From Leptobrachium leishanense (taxonomy: Eukaryota; Chordata; Amphibia; Anura; Megophryidae): a stretch of 64,000 bases of DNA. The notes below the pieces were generated by a model. It was not told where the DNA came from and did no database searches. It saw only the letters and a list, made by a program, of their open reading frames with translations. Position 1 is the first letter of the stretch, and every line of letters begins with the position of its first letter. A program made the position numbers and the translations under genes. Location: positions 154,788,101-154,852,100 of the forward strand of contig CM019065.1 of the NCBI GenBank assembly GCA_009667805.1, written 5' to 3'. This document shows positions 24,316 to 36,673 of the stretch, piece by piece.

Positions 24316-25442
24316 ATAATAAGAAAGGTCCTTTAGAAAATAATTAAAAGGTCTGTTACAGAAAAAAAATGCCTTTTAGAAAAATTGGGAAACAAAAACT
24401 TTTCTGCAAAATATAGAAAGGTGTTTTAAAAAATACAAAAAGGCTTTTTACTGAAAATGAAAAAATAAATGTTTTTTTTAAAAAAAAATTAACAAAAACC
24501 CCTGAAAATCAGGGCACTTTGTTGAAACTTCGGTGCAATTTGGCGTTCTTTGAATAGTCGAACCATTGCTTCTCTATGGGACAATTTTTCTGCCGCCAAA
24601 GAACCCTGAACTGCTGCAAACTGCACCATATTTCTTCATCAGTTCATCTGTATTTGGTGAATTGACAGCTTAGTGAATAGCCGAATTGGCCCGAAATTGC
24701 ACCAATTGGTGAAATTCACCATACGGTGCAATTCGGTGACTAATTCGGAGGTTAGTGAATAACCTCTTCAATTATTTTATTGCCAGAGTCCCCCTGTATA
24801 TAGATACCAATGAAAATATCTGCATATATCTCTGAATGGTATTCTTTTTGTTGAATACATACAAAATAAAAAATGCAGGTAGGCATTTACCATCCACACA
24901 TGTGAGTGTGCAACGACTCTGCAAACATTAGTTAACTCTTGACCCTGAAAAGTCAATATGACGTTTGTTAAACCTTTTGTACATTGCCTTGAAAATATGT
25001 ATATTTGTGTACATACGGGCAGTGCGAAAGTCAATGTGTCAGTGTTGAGTGTGATTTATTTTTGGGGTACAACAGAAATATTATTCTCAATTGCTCAACG
25101 TTCCACTAAAGATATGGAATTCATTAACATGTATTATTTATACATCAGTGTTTTAAGAAGTCAAATATTGCATTTAAGCTCTAACATCTAAGTAGTGTGC
25201 GTATGTGCATGCATGCACAGGTTTAATATCCATCTTCTCTCCAAACGTCAGACAGGTCCTTGTTATAAGAGCACAAACCATTACATTAAGAAACTATGAC
25301 ATATAGTCAAGTGTTTCAGAGTAAAGTGAATTTGAACGATGCAAGGTATGACATAAATATATACTACATTTCAACATACAAACACAAGGGACAGCAGTCT
25401 TTGGTATAACCACACATGAGGAGCAGGCTCAGGCAGGCATTA
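24316..25442. other. intergenic, AT-rich
   Basis: No gene. 24520-24760 has repeated gtgcaattcggtg/tagtgaata words and may be a worn MITE. Confidence 0.4.
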
Positions 25443-25760
25443 ATCCCTTCACTACCGAGATCGAGATATCTCGGGCTTCAAAGGCACCATCCGGTGCCCT
25501 TTATCGAAGTATCTCCATCTGCAGATCTGCAGCCCAAAAGAAAATTTAATTTGTTTGCTGCAAACAAGTTTCGTTTGCTTTTGGGCTGCACAAGGTGCCT
25601 CCAACATTTTAGCCCTGTGGGCATAATGCCCAAAGAGCTGAATCTGTGTAAAATTGGCTGATGAATGCCCTGACATCGGACATTCTGATGCAGGAAAAAA
25701 AATAGAGCTGCAGCTGTAGCGGCTGTAATTCAATTTGGCAGTAGATGGCACAATCTACTG
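25443..25760. repeat. end fragment of a TTAA hairpin-type element
   Basis: Begins next to TTAA (25439-25442) with tcccttcactaccgag, then hairpins (cgagatcgagatatctcg; ggcaccatccggtgcc). The other end was not identified. Confidence 0.5.
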
Positions 25761-26044
25761 GCCAAATAGGTTTATTACAGTAAGAAATACAGTGGGAATA
25801 TGCAGTGGTGTCACTAGGGTTGGTGTCACCCGGTGCGGTAACTTATGGTGTCACCCCCCGAGTTTTACCGATTTTTTTTAACTACTCTTACTCCTAAATC
25901 AGTACTCCCATATAAAACTGAATGCTCATACACACAGCGCACATTACTGTGAGGTTTATTGCTGTGGAGCTCTCTCATATGCTCACACAACTTTTTGCCA
26001 GCTGCCAGCAAGTATGTTGCCTGTTCGAAGGCAGTGAAAGCACA

Positions 26045-28880
26045 CATGGATATATATTGCCCCCAGCAGCTCTGGATATATTGCCCCCAGCAGCTCACCC
26101 ATGGATATATATTGCCCCCAGCTCACATATGGATATATTGCCCCAGTTCACAGTTATATATTGCCCCCAGCAGCTCACCCATGGATATATATTGCCCCAG
26201 CTCACATATGGATATATTGCACCTCAGCTCACATATGGATATATTGCGCCTCAGCTCACACATGGATATATTGCCCCAGACCAGCTCACACATGGATATA
26301 TTGCCCCAGCTCTCATGGATACTGTCCCCAGCACACATCGATACTGCCCCCAGCACACATGGATATGCCCCAGCTCCTCTCATGATATTGCCCCACCTCC
26401 TCTCATGGATATTGCCCCAGCTCCTCTCATGGATACTGCCCCAGCTCCTCTCATGGATCTACTGCCCCAGCTCCTCTCATGGATCTACTGCCCCAGCTCC
26501 TCTCATGGATCTACTGCCCCAGCTGCTCTCATGCATATACTGCCCCAGCTGCTCTAATTGATAATGCCCCAGCTGCTCTCATGGATTTTGCCCCAGCTCC
26601 TCTCATGGATTTTGCCCCAGCTCATGGATATGCCCCAGCACATGGATATATTGCCCCAGCTCATGGATATACTGCCCCAGCTCATGGATATACTGCCCCA
26701 GCTCATGGATATACTGCCCCAGCACATGGATACTGCCCCAGCTCATGGATATGCCCCAGCACCTCATGGATATGCCCCAGCACCTCATGGATTTGCCCCA
26801 GCACCTCATGGATTTGCCCCAGCACCTCATGGATATGCCCCTGCAGCTCATGGATATGCCCCAGCACCTCATGGATTTGCCCCAGCAGCTCATGGATATG
26901 CCCCAGCACCTCATGGATATGCCCCAGCAGCTCATGGATTTGCCCCAGCACCTCATGGATATGCCCCAGCACCTCATGGATATGCCCCAACAGCTCATGT
27001 ATATGCCCCAGCACCTCATGGATATGCCCCAGCACCTCATGGATATGCCCCAGCAGCTCATGGATACTGCCCCAGCAAATGGATATGCCCCAGCAGATGG
27101 ATTACTGCCCTAGCAAATGGATATGCCCCAGCACCTCATGGATAATGCCCCAGCACCAGATGGATACTGCCCAGCTCCTCATGGATATGCCCCAGCTCAC
27201 CTCCGCCGCGTATTCGCTCCCTGCAAGTGTCCGAAGCATGCAGCTTGTATACTGCCCCAGCTCAAGGATATACTGCCCCAGCTGCTCTAATTGATAATGC
27301 CCCAGCTGCTCTCATGGATTTTGCCCCAGCTCCTCTCATGGATTTTGCCCCAGCTCATGGATATGCCCCAGCACATGGATATATTGCCCCAGCTCATGGA
27401 TATACTGCCCCAGCTCATGGATATACTGCCCCAGCTCATGGATATACTGCCCCAGCACATGGATACTGCCCCAGCTCATGGATATGCCCCAGCACCTCAT
27501 GGATATGCCCCAGCACCTCATGGATTTGCCCCAGCACCTCATGGATTTGCCCCAGCACCTCATGGATATGCCCCTGCAGCTCATGGATATGCCCCAGCAC
27601 CTCACGGATTTGCCCCAGCAGCTCATGGATATGCCCCAGCACCTCATGGATATGCCCCAGCAGCTCATGGATTTGCCCCAGCACCTCATGGATATGCCCC
27701 AGCACCTCATGGATATGCCCCAACAGCTCATGTATATGCCCCAGCACCTCATGGATATGCCCCAGCACCTCATGGATATGCCCCAGCAGCTCATGGATAC
27801 TGCCCCAGCAAATGGATATGCCCCAGCAGATGGATTACTGCCCTAGCAAATGGATATGCCCCAGCACCTCATGGATAATGCCCCAGCACCAGATGGATAC
27901 TGCCCAGCTCCTCATGGATATGCCCCAGCTCACCTCCGCCGCGTATTCGCTCCCTGCAAGTGTCCGAAGCATGCAGCTTGTATACTGCCCCAGCTCAAGG
28001 ATATACTGCCCCAGCTGCTCTAATTGATAATGCCCCAGCTGCTCTCATGGATTTTGCCCCAGCTCCTCTCATGGATTTTGCCCCAGCTCATGGATATGCC
28101 CCATATCATGGTTATGCCCCAGCACATGGATATACTGCCCCAGCTCATGGATATACTGCCCCAGCTCATGGATATACTGCCCCAGCACATGGATATTGCC
28201 CCAGCTCATGGATATGCCCCAGCTCATGGATATTGCCCCAGCTCATGGATACTGCCCCAGCTCATGGATACTGCCCCCAGCTCATGGATATTGCCCCCAG
28301 CTCATGGATATTGCCCCAGCTCATATGGATACTGCCCCAGCTCATGGATATGCCCCAGCACCTCATGGATATGCCCCAGCACCTCATGGATTTGCCCCAG
28401 CACCTCATGGATTTGCCCCAGCATCTCATGGATATGCCCCAGCAGCTCATGGATATGCCCCAGTACCTCATGGATTTGCCCCAGCACCTCATGGATATGC
28501 CCCAGCACCTCATGGATATGCCCCAGCAGCTCATGGATGTGCCCCAGCACCTCATGGATTTGCCCCAGCAGCTCATGGATATGCTCCAGCACCTCATGGA
28601 TATGCCCCAGCAGCTCATGGATTTGCCCAGCACCTCATGGATATGCCCCAGCACCTCATGGATATGCCCCAGCAGCTCATGGATATGCCCCAGCACCTCA
28701 TGGATATGCCCCACCAGCTCATGGATATGCCCCAGCAGCTCATGGATACTGCCCCAGCAAATGGATATGCTCCAGCAGATGGATTACTTCCCCAGCAAAT
28801 GGATATGCCCCAGCACCTCATGGATAATGCCCCAGCACCAGATGGATACTGCCCCAGCTCCTCATGGATATGCCCCAGCT
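26045..28880. repeat. ~18-24-bp minisatellite with a 733-bp higher-order repeat
   Basis: Units are variants of cagcacctcatggatatgccc (21 bp). A 733-bp block starting near 26546 recurs almost unchanged at ~27279 and, more changed, at ~28012. Unit length divisible by three yields long frames on both strands (MDMPQHL-, HGYAPAP- or WICPSTS-like words). These are not genes. Confidence 0.95.
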
Positions 28881-28883
28881 CAC

Positions 28884-29046
28884 CTCCGCCGTGTATTCGC
28901 TCCCTGCGAGCGTCCGAAGCATGCAGCTTGTGCGCTCGCCTGGGGGAGCCACGTGACTAGCCGCTATTGGCAGGTGACGTGTTTCCTCCAGGCGAGCGCC
29001 AAAGCTGCAAGCTTCGGACGCTCGCAGGGAGCGAATACGCGGCGGA
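28884..29046. repeat. long hairpin at the satellite edge of the hAT element
   Basis: tattcgctccctgcgagcg and tccgaagcatgcagctt are mirrored by aagctgcaagcttcgga and cgctcgcagggagcgaata, with imperfect inner arms around 28960. Confidence 0.85.
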
Positions 29047-29151
29047 GGGTGAGACACCCGCCCTTAGGGTGACGGTGTCACCCTAAAGGAGGGTGTCACC
29101 TGGTGCGGGCCGCACCCCCCGCCCCCACGTTACGACGCCAGTGGGAATATG

Positions 29152-29387
29152 CCCAACTATTTCGTACTGTATGATCAGAGGTCAAGTCCTAAGAAAATAA
29201 GTGCAGGAACTCCCAAGATTTCTGACCACCCTAAACAACCAAGTCATCGGTCACTTAACATACCAGCCACACTGTAAATTTAATGTTATTTAATGTAGGC
29301 ACAGTTTTATTAAAAATTCAGAAAAAATTATATTTATTATGACTTAACATGAAACATATGATTAAACTCATAAATAAAAGCTTCTTA
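29152..29387. other. intergenic; fragment of the aggggtcaagtcc repeat
   Basis: Around 29175-29225, gaggtcaagtcctaagaaaa resembles the end of the hAT element at 46393. Nothing else seen. Confidence 0.4.
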
Positions 29388-29634
29388 CAGGTCTATTCAA
29401 AGAAAGGTGAAAATCAGGAGAATTGGCAGGAGAAGAGAACAATCTAGACCAAGGGGGTTATCCAGAGAGAGGTGAAAACCAGGAGAATTGTCAGGAGAAG
29501 AGAACATTCTAGGGCAAACAGCCAATTTGGAAAGTGAGATAAATGGGAGAATTTTTCTGGTTTGGCTATTTTGACCTAGAATTTTTACTTCTCCAGTCAT
29601 TCTCCTGGTTTTCACCTCTCTCTGAATAACCCTG
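29388..29634. mobile_element. cagggttattca-family MITE, composite copy
   Basis: Left end caggtctattcaaagaaagg next to TTA. An internal second left-like end sits at ~29455 (gggttatccagagagagg). Right end ctctctgaataaccctg. Looks like one copy with a partial end duplication. Confidence 0.65.
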
Positions 29635-30390
29635 CAAATTTGGAAAGTGAGATAAATGGGAGAAAATTGAAGCCAATGACGTGCATGGTATGTTGGAAAA
29701 GGAGGTGGGCCAGGAGGCGTACAATGAGAGGGAGCGGGGCATGCTATGCCGCCCCGTGGCATCAAGACCCACCCACCGCAAGGACAGCATTGCACCACTC
29801 CGCAGCGGGAACAGGTTAGGCTAATGTCAGATGAACGCAGTCTGAGCGCACTCTGCGTGCCTGCATAACGGACAGACGTACTGACGGAAGATACCGTAGA
29901 CACCACATGGTCCGTTTTTTTTAACGGATGTAGAAAAAAAGGGAAATATGGGAAGCAAAATTGATTAAAATTAAATGACAGGTACAGTCAGCCAGACCAA
30001 AAAAACTTCTGAGTGTCAACGTGGTGGACGTCGCAAAATGCGCTGCGTCTGACGTCACCTCATCATGCACACAGGCCGCTACACGGACGCGGTGCACTCT
30101 GGGCGTCTGTCGTAGCGCTTTTACGTTGAGGCCTAAATGGTGTCCGTTGTCACCTGTTGGTGCGTGCGCACTTCGGTGCACACATACCTCATGTGTTAGT
30201 CTCTATTGATCTATTGATCACAAATCAATGCTACGACTAACGTTAAACTGTGCGGCGACTAGGGATGAGCCGAACACCCCTGAGTTCGGTTCGCATTCGA
30301 ACTCGAACTTTTAAAAAGTTCGAACTCGAACACGAACTCAATACAAGTCAATAGGACTCAAAGTTCGATTTTTAGAGTGCCCTCCAAGAG

Positions 30391-30690
30391 CAAAAGTCTA
30401 CACACCCGTGTTATCATTTCAGGTTTCTGTGATGTAAAAAAACGAGACAAAGAGAAATCATTTCAGAACTTTTTCCACCTTTATTGTGACCTATAAACTG
30501 TACAACTCAATGAAAACAAACTGAAATCATTTAGGTGGCGGAAGGAAAAATAAAAAACTAAAAGAATATGGTTGCATAAGTGTGCACACCCTTAAACTAA
30601 TACTTTTTGAAGCACCCTTTGATTTTATTACAGCACGCACACACTTTTTGTGTAAAAAGTCTCAGCATGGCACATCTTGACTAGCTTTAG
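30391..30690. repeat. Tc1-type 3'-end fragment inside the hAT element
   Basis: caaaagtctacacacccgtg, gcataagtgtgcacaccc and cagcatggcacatcttgac are words I associate with the terminal region of another vertebrate Tc1 family. It sits exactly where the hAT transposase should run into its C-terminal dimerisation domain. No complete ends. Confidence 0.6.
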
Positions 30691-33600
30691 AGCGTCCTCA
30701 AGTTTTTTCATCCTGTGCTCCATCTGTGCGGGCAGGATGAGCTCTGCAACTTTACCCTTGTATCGTGGCTCAAGAAGGGTTGCCAACCAGTAATGATCCC
30801 TCTCCTTGATAGCACGAATCCTGGGGTCCTTTACCAGGCTTTTCAGGATAAGGGAGCCCATGCAGCGTAGGTTGGAGGTGGCATTAGCTTCCGAGTCTTC
30901 CTGGTCAATGAGGAGGATGACCCCATCATGCACTTCCTCCTCCCAGCCACGTACTAGTCCTTGTGTTTCTGGGCACACAAAACCCTCCCTTGAGGAATTC
31001 CCACCTTCAATGCCCCCACTACTTAAATATTCTTCCTCCTCATCCTCCTCCTGTCTGATCTGAGGAGGACCCGCTGGAATGCTGTCTGCAGAAAGACTGG
31101 GGCCTTAAGAGCTAGGGAAGGCCTCCTCTTCCTCCCGCTGCTCTGCCTCTAGAGCCACATCTATAATTCCCTGCAGAGTGTGCTCCAGCAGGAACACTAA
31201 AGGAATTGTGTCACTGATGCATGCACTGTCCCTGCTCACCATCCTCGTTGCCTCCTCAAATGGTGACAGTACAGTGCATGCATCCTTGATCATCAGCCAC
31301 TGCGGGGGGAAAAAAAAACAAGTTGACCTGAACTTGTCCTTGTGCCATACTCACACAGGTACTCGTTGATGGCCCTTGCTGCTTGTGCAGACGCTGCAGC
31401 ATTGCTAATGTCGAGTTCCACCTGGTGGGCATGTCACAGATCAGACGGTTTGTGGGAAGGTGGAATTCTCTTTGAATTTCTGCCAGGCGAACACTTGCTG
31501 GGAATGACCATCTGAAGTGGCTGCATACTTTTCTGGCCTGGCTGAGAAGCTCTGCCAGCCCTGGGTACCTGGTTAGGAAACACTGTACCACCAGATTTAG
31601 GACGTGTGCTAGGCATGGTACATGCGTCAACTTACCCAGGCATAGGGCGGAGAGATGGTTGCTGCCATTATCACAGACGACCATTCCCAGCTCAAGCTGG
31701 CATGGTGTTAACCATCTCTGCACCTGCCCCTGCAGAGCTGCCAGAATTTCTGGCCCGGTGTGGCTCCTGTCTCCTAAACAAACCGGCAGAAGCACAGTAT
31801 GGCATCTTTTTGCTTGAGCCATTGCGTAGCCCCTGCCACTTAAACTTGGTTTAACTGTCACTTTGCCAGAGACAGAGAAGGAGGAGGAGGAGGAGGAAGA
31901 GGGAGAGGTGGTGGTGGAGCAGACAGACCTCATACAAGCAGCTTTCTGGAGGCGTGGTGGATGAACAAGCTCCAGCACAGAGCCCCGTCTTGGATCCCTC
32001 CCAGCTGCAATTAGAGTTACCCAGTGTGCTGTGAAGGAAATGTAACGGCCCTGTCCATGCTTGCTGGACCACATGTCTAAAGTCACATGCACCTTGCTGC
32101 TGACTGCCTTTCCCAATGACTCCATAACATTGTCTTACACGTGTTGGTATAGTGCTGGAATGGCCTTCCGTGAAAAGTAATGGCGTTTTGGAACCTGCCA
32201 CTGTGGTACAGCACATTCAGCAAATTCACGGAAGGAAGCAGAGTCCACCAGCTGGAAAGGCAGCAGCTGTAATGCGAGTAATTTTGCTAAGCTGGCATTT
32301 AGACGCTGTGCTTGGGGATGGTTGGGACTATATTTTTTCTTACGCTGCAGCAGCTGGGGCAACGTAATCTGACTGCGTAAATCTTCAGCTGATGGGATGC
32401 TGTCACATTGTGAGGAAGGACCTGTCAGTGGAGGTTGTAGCAGGCAATGACATGGCAGGACATACAGTGGGGGTAGAGACAGATGAGGAGGAGAAGGACC
32501 TACGCAAAGTTTTGCGCCAACGGGATGCATGTCAGGTGGTCATATGTCGTCTCAAGCATGTGGTACCCAAGCGTCCGGTGTCTTTCCCACGCTTGAGCCT
32601 CATCTGACATAGATTACAAATAGCAATGGTTGGGTCTGCTGCACATTTGTTAAAGATCTCCCAAACAACAGAGTTCCTGGATGTGCGCTTTGAGACATCA
32701 GCGCTCTGCACCTGAGCATCTCTGACATCTGATGCCTTGGACTGGCTAGTGCTACGGTTGGTCATAGAGGATGTTGTGCCTCGTGTTTGTTGTGCCTCCT
32801 ACTCACTTGACTCCTCTGCTCGATCAGGCACCCAGGTGGAGTCAGTGACCTCATCATCATTGTCATCACCCCCTATCTCTTCGTCACTGGAGCCAACTTG
32901 GCAGTATGCTGCAGTTGCTGGGACAACGTGAGTGCCAGTTATTTGTGTGTCATCACTGGCACCCCCTTCCTCTAGGTTGATTATACTCCCTTCCTCAACC
33001 TCAGAGATTGAATCAGAGCACTGTAGTTGCTGCGCATCCTCAAGCAGCATGTCACTCTCATTGTAGTCAAACAATTCAGCTGACTCCTCCTTGTGTGATA
33101 GTGAGGCTACGGCAGGAGTAGCTGTGGACATGGAGGCTGCATTAGATGCTTTGGCAGCAGAGGTGGACTGTAAAGCACTACAAGCCTGGCTGGCAGAGGA
33201 CTCGGAGGATGAGGATGGCCTGGTTAGCCAATCCACCAAATCCTCTGTATGTTGCTGCTGCTTAAGACGGCCAGCACCAGTTAGAAAGGACAAGCGTGCC
33301 CCTGCAGAGAATGCACCATGTCCATGACGACCAGAGGCACAGCCTCCCGACACAGACAGGGTTATCCAAAGAGCTCCGAATTGCTTGAGAAAGGTAACCG
33401 AACGCTGAAAATCAGCGTTCGGTTGCCTTTCCTGGCCATTCGGCTATCCAGAGAGCAGGCAATTCGCCAAATCCTGGCGAATTGCTTGCACATACGTTGC
33501 CTGTTCGGTGCCTGTTCGAGGGCAGTGAATCCCCATGAAAAAGCACTGCTTCAGCTATTCAGAGAACACAAACCAGCAGTGAAAGGTTCCCCTAATGCCC

Positions 33601-34349
33601 TGCCATTCGGTGGTTTAATTCGGCAAATTTATTCAGGAGAATCCCATAGACTTCAATGTTAAAAATATTCCCGTTTTAATTCGATATCTAATACCGTTCA
33701 TTATAAAATTCTGCAGTAAAGAGTCTCTTTATTTATAGATTTTTTAGGATACTTTAAGCATTTTTCAGATTTTTTTTTTTAAAAGTCTGATTTTGTTTTT
33801 TGTTTTTTTAAGTTTACTTCTTTTTTCTGTAACAGCCCTCTTTATTATCATTCCCTGGACCTCCTGTGTAAATTTCAGACATTTTCGCTCAGTAGTTTCT
33901 TTGCAAACAGCGTTTCATTTTCACAGGTTCATACAAACTGTTTTGCTAATTTATTCACTGCCTCCTCTGTGTCTCAGCTGCTTCGGCTCTGTGTGTGATT
34001 CGGCTCCTGTTCAGCTGCTTCGCTGCGTGTGATCGGCTCCTGCTCGGGTTTTTCGAAGGTTAATCCAGATATTTTTGGGGGTTTTCGGCGTGCATTTCGC
34101 TGGGTTTTGCGGTTAGTTTTCGTCAGGTTTGTGGCAGCTTTTCCCTGCAATTCGGGGACCCTGTGGTGCTTGCTGAATACACCGCAGTGTCACCGAAATG
34201 GGATTGGCAAAAGTAACCGAATTGAAGAGAACGAAAAGTCACCGAACATGCGGTGACTTTTCGAATCTCTTTGAATAACCCTGATAGACTGCTTGCCCTC
34301 TTATCTGTGTCTGGGAGTGTCTGCCTGTCCTTTTTGGTCTTTCTGACAT
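30628..34349 (-). pseudogene. hAT transposase with BED finger, broken
   Basis: Likely start ATG at 34349 (MSERPKRTGRHSQ), cut after ~22 residues by the MITE at 33357-34283. A serine-rich, acidic segment follows (33353-32799), then an in-frame TAG, then a BED-type zinc finger (IAICNLCQMRLKRG with a distal RRH near 32540-32660), then a frameshift near 32530. The catalytic core (32530-31256, one in-frame stop near 32136) has TLDMWSS, VCDNGSN, CLAHVLNLVV and DMPTRWNST, typical of ZBED-like hAT transposases. The frame slips again at an A-run near 31310. The last frame (31293-30628, one stop) ends in a Tc1 fragment, so the C-terminal dimerisation region is missing. Not functional. Confidence 0.88.
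33357..34283. mobile_element. cagggttattca-family MITE inside the hAT transposase
   Basis: 927 bp. Left end cagggttatccaaagagctc, right end gagattcg...ctctttgaataaccctg in inverse relation. Interior has ggtaaccgaacgctgaaaat facing its inverse and many ttcgg words. Flanks aga and ata do not make a clear TWA duplication. Confidence 0.75.
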
Positions 34350-34439
34350 GGTGAGTGATATATAGATTAAATATATACAGAACTCTGATTCAACTCTGGT
34401 ATAAAGATTAAAGATTTCCAGACCTCTGGTATAACTCAG

Positions 34440-35570
34440 TGAGACACCCTGATAGCTGGCAGCCAGTGACAAGACACAGATTCCAATTCCCAGAAACCTC
34501 CTATAAATCAGTGAGACCCCCTGATGGGTGCCAGTGACAAGACACAAATTACAATTAGCAGAAATCTGCTACAAGTCAGTGAGACCCCCTGATAGGACCC
34601 CCTGATAACTGGCAACAGTGACAAGACACAGATTACAATTCGCAGAAATCTGCTACAAGTCAGTGAGACCCCCTGATAGGACCCCCTGATAGCTGGCAAC
34701 AGTGACAAAACACAGATTACAATTCCCAGAAATCTGCTACAAGTCAGTGAGACCCCCTGATAGGACCCCCTGATAACTGGCAACAGTGACAAGACACAGA
34801 TTACAATTCCCAGAAATCTGCTACAAGTCAGTGAGACCCCCTGATAGGACCCCCTGATAGCTGGCAACAGTGACAAAACACAGATTACAATTCCCAGAAA
34901 TTTGCTAGAAGTATGTGGGACCCCCTGATAGCTGGCAGTGAGAAGACACAGATTACAAATCCCAGAAACCTCCTATAAATCAGTGAGACCCCCTGATGGG
35001 TGGCAGTGACAAGACACAAATTCAAATTTGCAGAAATCTGCTACAAGTCAGTGAGACCCCATGATAGGACCCCCTGATAGCTGGCAACAGTGACAAGACA
35101 CAGATTACAATTTACAGAAATCTGCTACAAATCAGTGAGACCCCCTGATAGGACCCCTGATAGCTGGAAACAGTGACAAGACACAGATTACAATTCCCAG
35201 AAATCTGCTAGAAGTATGTGGGACCCCCGATAGCTGGCAGTGAGAAGACACAGATTACAAATCCCAGAATCCTCCTATAAATCAGTGAGACCCCCTGATG
35301 GGTGGCAGTGACAAGACACAAATTCAAATTTGCAGAAATCTGCTACAAGTCAGTGAGACCCCATGATAGGACCCCCTGATAGCTGGCAACAGTGACAAGA
35401 CACAGATTACAATTTGCAGAAATCTGCTACAAGTCAGTGAGACCCCCTGATAGGACCCCCTGATAGCTGGCAGTGAGAAGACACAGATTACAATTCCCAG
35501 AAACCTCCTATAAATCAGTGACACCCCCTGATGGGTGGCAGTGAGAACACACAGATTACCACAATTCTCA
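34440..35570. repeat. tandem repeat, units of roughly 75-95 bp
   Basis: Repeated agacacagattacaattcc, cagaaatctgctacaagtca, gtgagaccccctgatagga with length variants. Lies between the presumed hAT promoter and the transposase start. Confidence 0.9.
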
Positions 35571-36590
35571 GATATTTTGTAGAAATGAGACCCCCACAAA
35601 TGCTGCTGGCAGTGAGAACACAAAGATTACAACAATTCCCAGATATTTTGTAGAAATTACTGACCTCCAAAATACTGGGTGGCAGTGAGAACACACGGAT
35701 TATAACAATTCCCAAATATTTTGTAGAAATTATTGACCCCCCAAAATACTTGGTGGCAGTGAGAACACACGGATTAGAACAATTCCCAAATATTTTGTAG
35801 AAATTACTGACCCCCCCAAAATACTGGGTGGCAGTGAGAACACACGGATTATAACAATTCCCAAATATTTTGTAGAAATTACTGACCCCCCAAAATACAG
35901 GGTGGCAGTGACAAGACACATATTACCGCGATTCCCAAATATTTTGTAGACATTACTGACCCCCCAAAATACTGGGTGGCAGTGAGAACACACGGATTAT
36001 AACAATTCTCAAATATTTTGTAGAAATTACTGACCCCCCAAAATACTTGGTGGCAGTGAGAACACACGGATTATAACAATTCCTAAATATTTTGTAGAAA
36101 TTACTGACCCCCCAAAATACTGGGTGGCAGTGAGAACACACGGATTATAACAATTCCCAAATATTTTGTAGAAATTACTGACCCCCAAAATAGTTGCTGG
36201 TGGCAGTGACAAGACACAGATTACCTCAATTCCCAAATATTTTGTAGAAATTACTGACCCCCAAAATAGTTGCTGGTGGCAGTGACAAGACACAGATTAC
36301 CTCAATTCACAAATATTTTGTAGAAATTACTGACCCCCCAAAATACTGGGTGGCAGCCAGTGAGAACACACGGATTATAACAATTCCCAAATATTTTGTA
36401 GACATTACTGACCCCCAAAATAGTTGCTGGGAGTGAGAACACATAGATTAGAACAATTCCCAAATAGTTTGTAGAAATTACTGACCCCCAAAATACTGGG
36501 TGTCAGTGAGAACACACAGATTAGAACAATTACCATATATTTTGTAGAAATGAGACCCCCCCAGTAGCTGGTGGCAGACTGGCAGTAAGA
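35570..36590. repeat. 74-bp tandem repeat, about 13 units
   Basis: Unit: gagaacacacggattataac, aattcccaaatattttgtag, aaattactgaccccccaaaa, tactgggtggca. The 74-bp period is exact over several units; some have small insertions such as agttgctggtggcagtga. Confidence 0.93.
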
Positions 36591-36663
36591 ACACACACTA
36601 ACACAACAACAATCTCCTCTCGAATCTCCTCTCAAACACGTGCTGAGGCGCTGTGTGAAGCCT

Positions 36664-36673
36664 TATATAGTGT
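36664..36673 (-). promoter_or_regulatory. candidate TATA box of the hAT transposase
   Basis: On the minus strand the sequence reads ACTATATAAGGC, a strong TATA match about 300 bp inside the right end and upstream of the transposase. The tandem repeats would then lie in the 5' leader or an intron. Confidence 0.45.

Larger units (their letters stand above)
25803..29143. mobile_element. hAT-type non-autonomous element carrying a minisatellite, copy 1
   Basis: 3,341 bp flanked by an exact 8-bp duplication GGAATATG (25795-25802 and 29144-29151), the hAT hallmark. Ends CAGTGGTGTCACTAGGG and the inverse of CACTGGCGTCGTAACG, one base off. Inside, in order: subterminal unique sequence (to ~26040), a long minisatellite (~26045-28880), a hairpin (~28884-29046) and the right end. 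No transposase. Same family as 54674-56697, which sits in the other direction. Confidence 0.93.

Noticed and set aside
26000..28960. Long open frames on both strands with MDMPQHL-, HGYAPAP- or WICPSTS-type repeats
   Set aside because: They arise because the minisatellite unit is mostly 21 bp and stop-free. They occur in several frames and on both strands at once and shift wherever a unit changes length.
34508..36635. Minus-strand frames over the 74-bp and related repeats
   Set aside because: Repeat translations whose frames overlap and shift by exactly one unit; no protein family resembles them.
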